A stretch of DNA of 13,651 nucleotides. It comes from an uncultured Rikenellaceae bacterium. GTDB taxonomy: Bacteria > Bacteroidota > Bacteroidia > Bacteroidales > Rikenellaceae. Numbering within the stretch: the first letter of the stretch is position 1; the number at the start of each line of letters is the position of its first letter. The notes beneath the pieces are model-generated. The model searched no databases, was not told where the DNA came from, and saw only the letters and a list, made by a program, of their open reading frames with translations. The stretch covers positions 1-13,651 of the forward strand of contig CAJURV010000056.1 in assembly GCA_910588925.1 (NCBI GenBank), given 5' to 3'. This document shows, one piece after another, positions 13,546-13,651 of this stretch. Position numbers and translations under genes: made by a program.

Positions 13546-13576
13546 CAAAATAAGAAATAAAATTTTATAAAACAAA
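13546..13576 (-). promoter_or_regulatory. Predicted promoter of the peptidase-lipoprotein operon
   Basis: On the minus strand TTTG (13576-13573) precedes TTATTTTG (13553-13546, one mismatch to TAnnTTTG) by 19 bp. Start would be near 13539, giving a leader of about 140 nt. A second exact -7 match, TAATTTTG at 13628-13621, lies near the window edge, but its -33 partner would fall outside. The leader 13401-13539 contains no other clear element. Confidence 0.5.
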
Positions 13577-13651
13577 TAATTAGGAGTTTTTTGTCGATAT
13601 GCAGACTCAACAAGCAAGTGCAAAATTATGATAATAACTCAAAGAATATCT

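Overview
The window looks like a chromosomal segment from a gut-type Bacteroidales bacterium, possibly Rikenellaceae-like; the family is a guess. Three things point there: a two-subunit B12-dependent methylmalonyl-CoA mutase, several promoters of the Bacteroidetes type (-33 TTTG, -7 TAnnTTTG), and lipoproteins beside a C10 (streptopain-like) peptidase of the kind Bacteroidales encode.

Layout. 1-525 is non-coding: a degenerate repeat (copy A, 11-426) and a 12-bp perfect hairpin (435-462). At 526-638 a perfect 54-bp inverted repeat holds the mutB terminator and the last codons of mutB. The minus-strand operon mutA-mutB (4636 to 610) interconverts succinyl-CoA and methylmalonyl-CoA for propionate metabolism; a Bacteroidetes-type promoter and an 18-bp palindrome sit in front of it. 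Divergently, 4924-6211 (+) encodes a hemerythrin/RIC-like di-iron protein overlapping a LuxR-type regulator whose receiver-like domain lacks the phosphoacceptor Asp; an intrinsic terminator follows at 6390-6424.

6425-7962 is about 1.5 kb with no convincing gene. It holds a 126-bp nested palindromic element (6806-6931), several short hairpins, a strongly T/G-skewed stretch, and copy B (7513-7956) of the same repeat family as copy A. The end of copy B forms the clpX terminator. Then come clpX and clpP (minus strand, 4 bp apart, clpP first), the cytoplasmic ATP-dependent protease, with a good promoter upstream of clpP.

10215-13400 is a three-gene minus-strand unit: a lipoprotein C10 cysteine peptidase with pro-domain and intact catalytic motifs, then two tandem paralogous lipoproteins whose ends are almost identical at DNA level while their cores have diverged. 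This protease plus mosaic lipoprotein pair, the paired non-coding repeat that carries terminators, and the 54-bp palindrome at the mutB end are the most unusual parts of the window.
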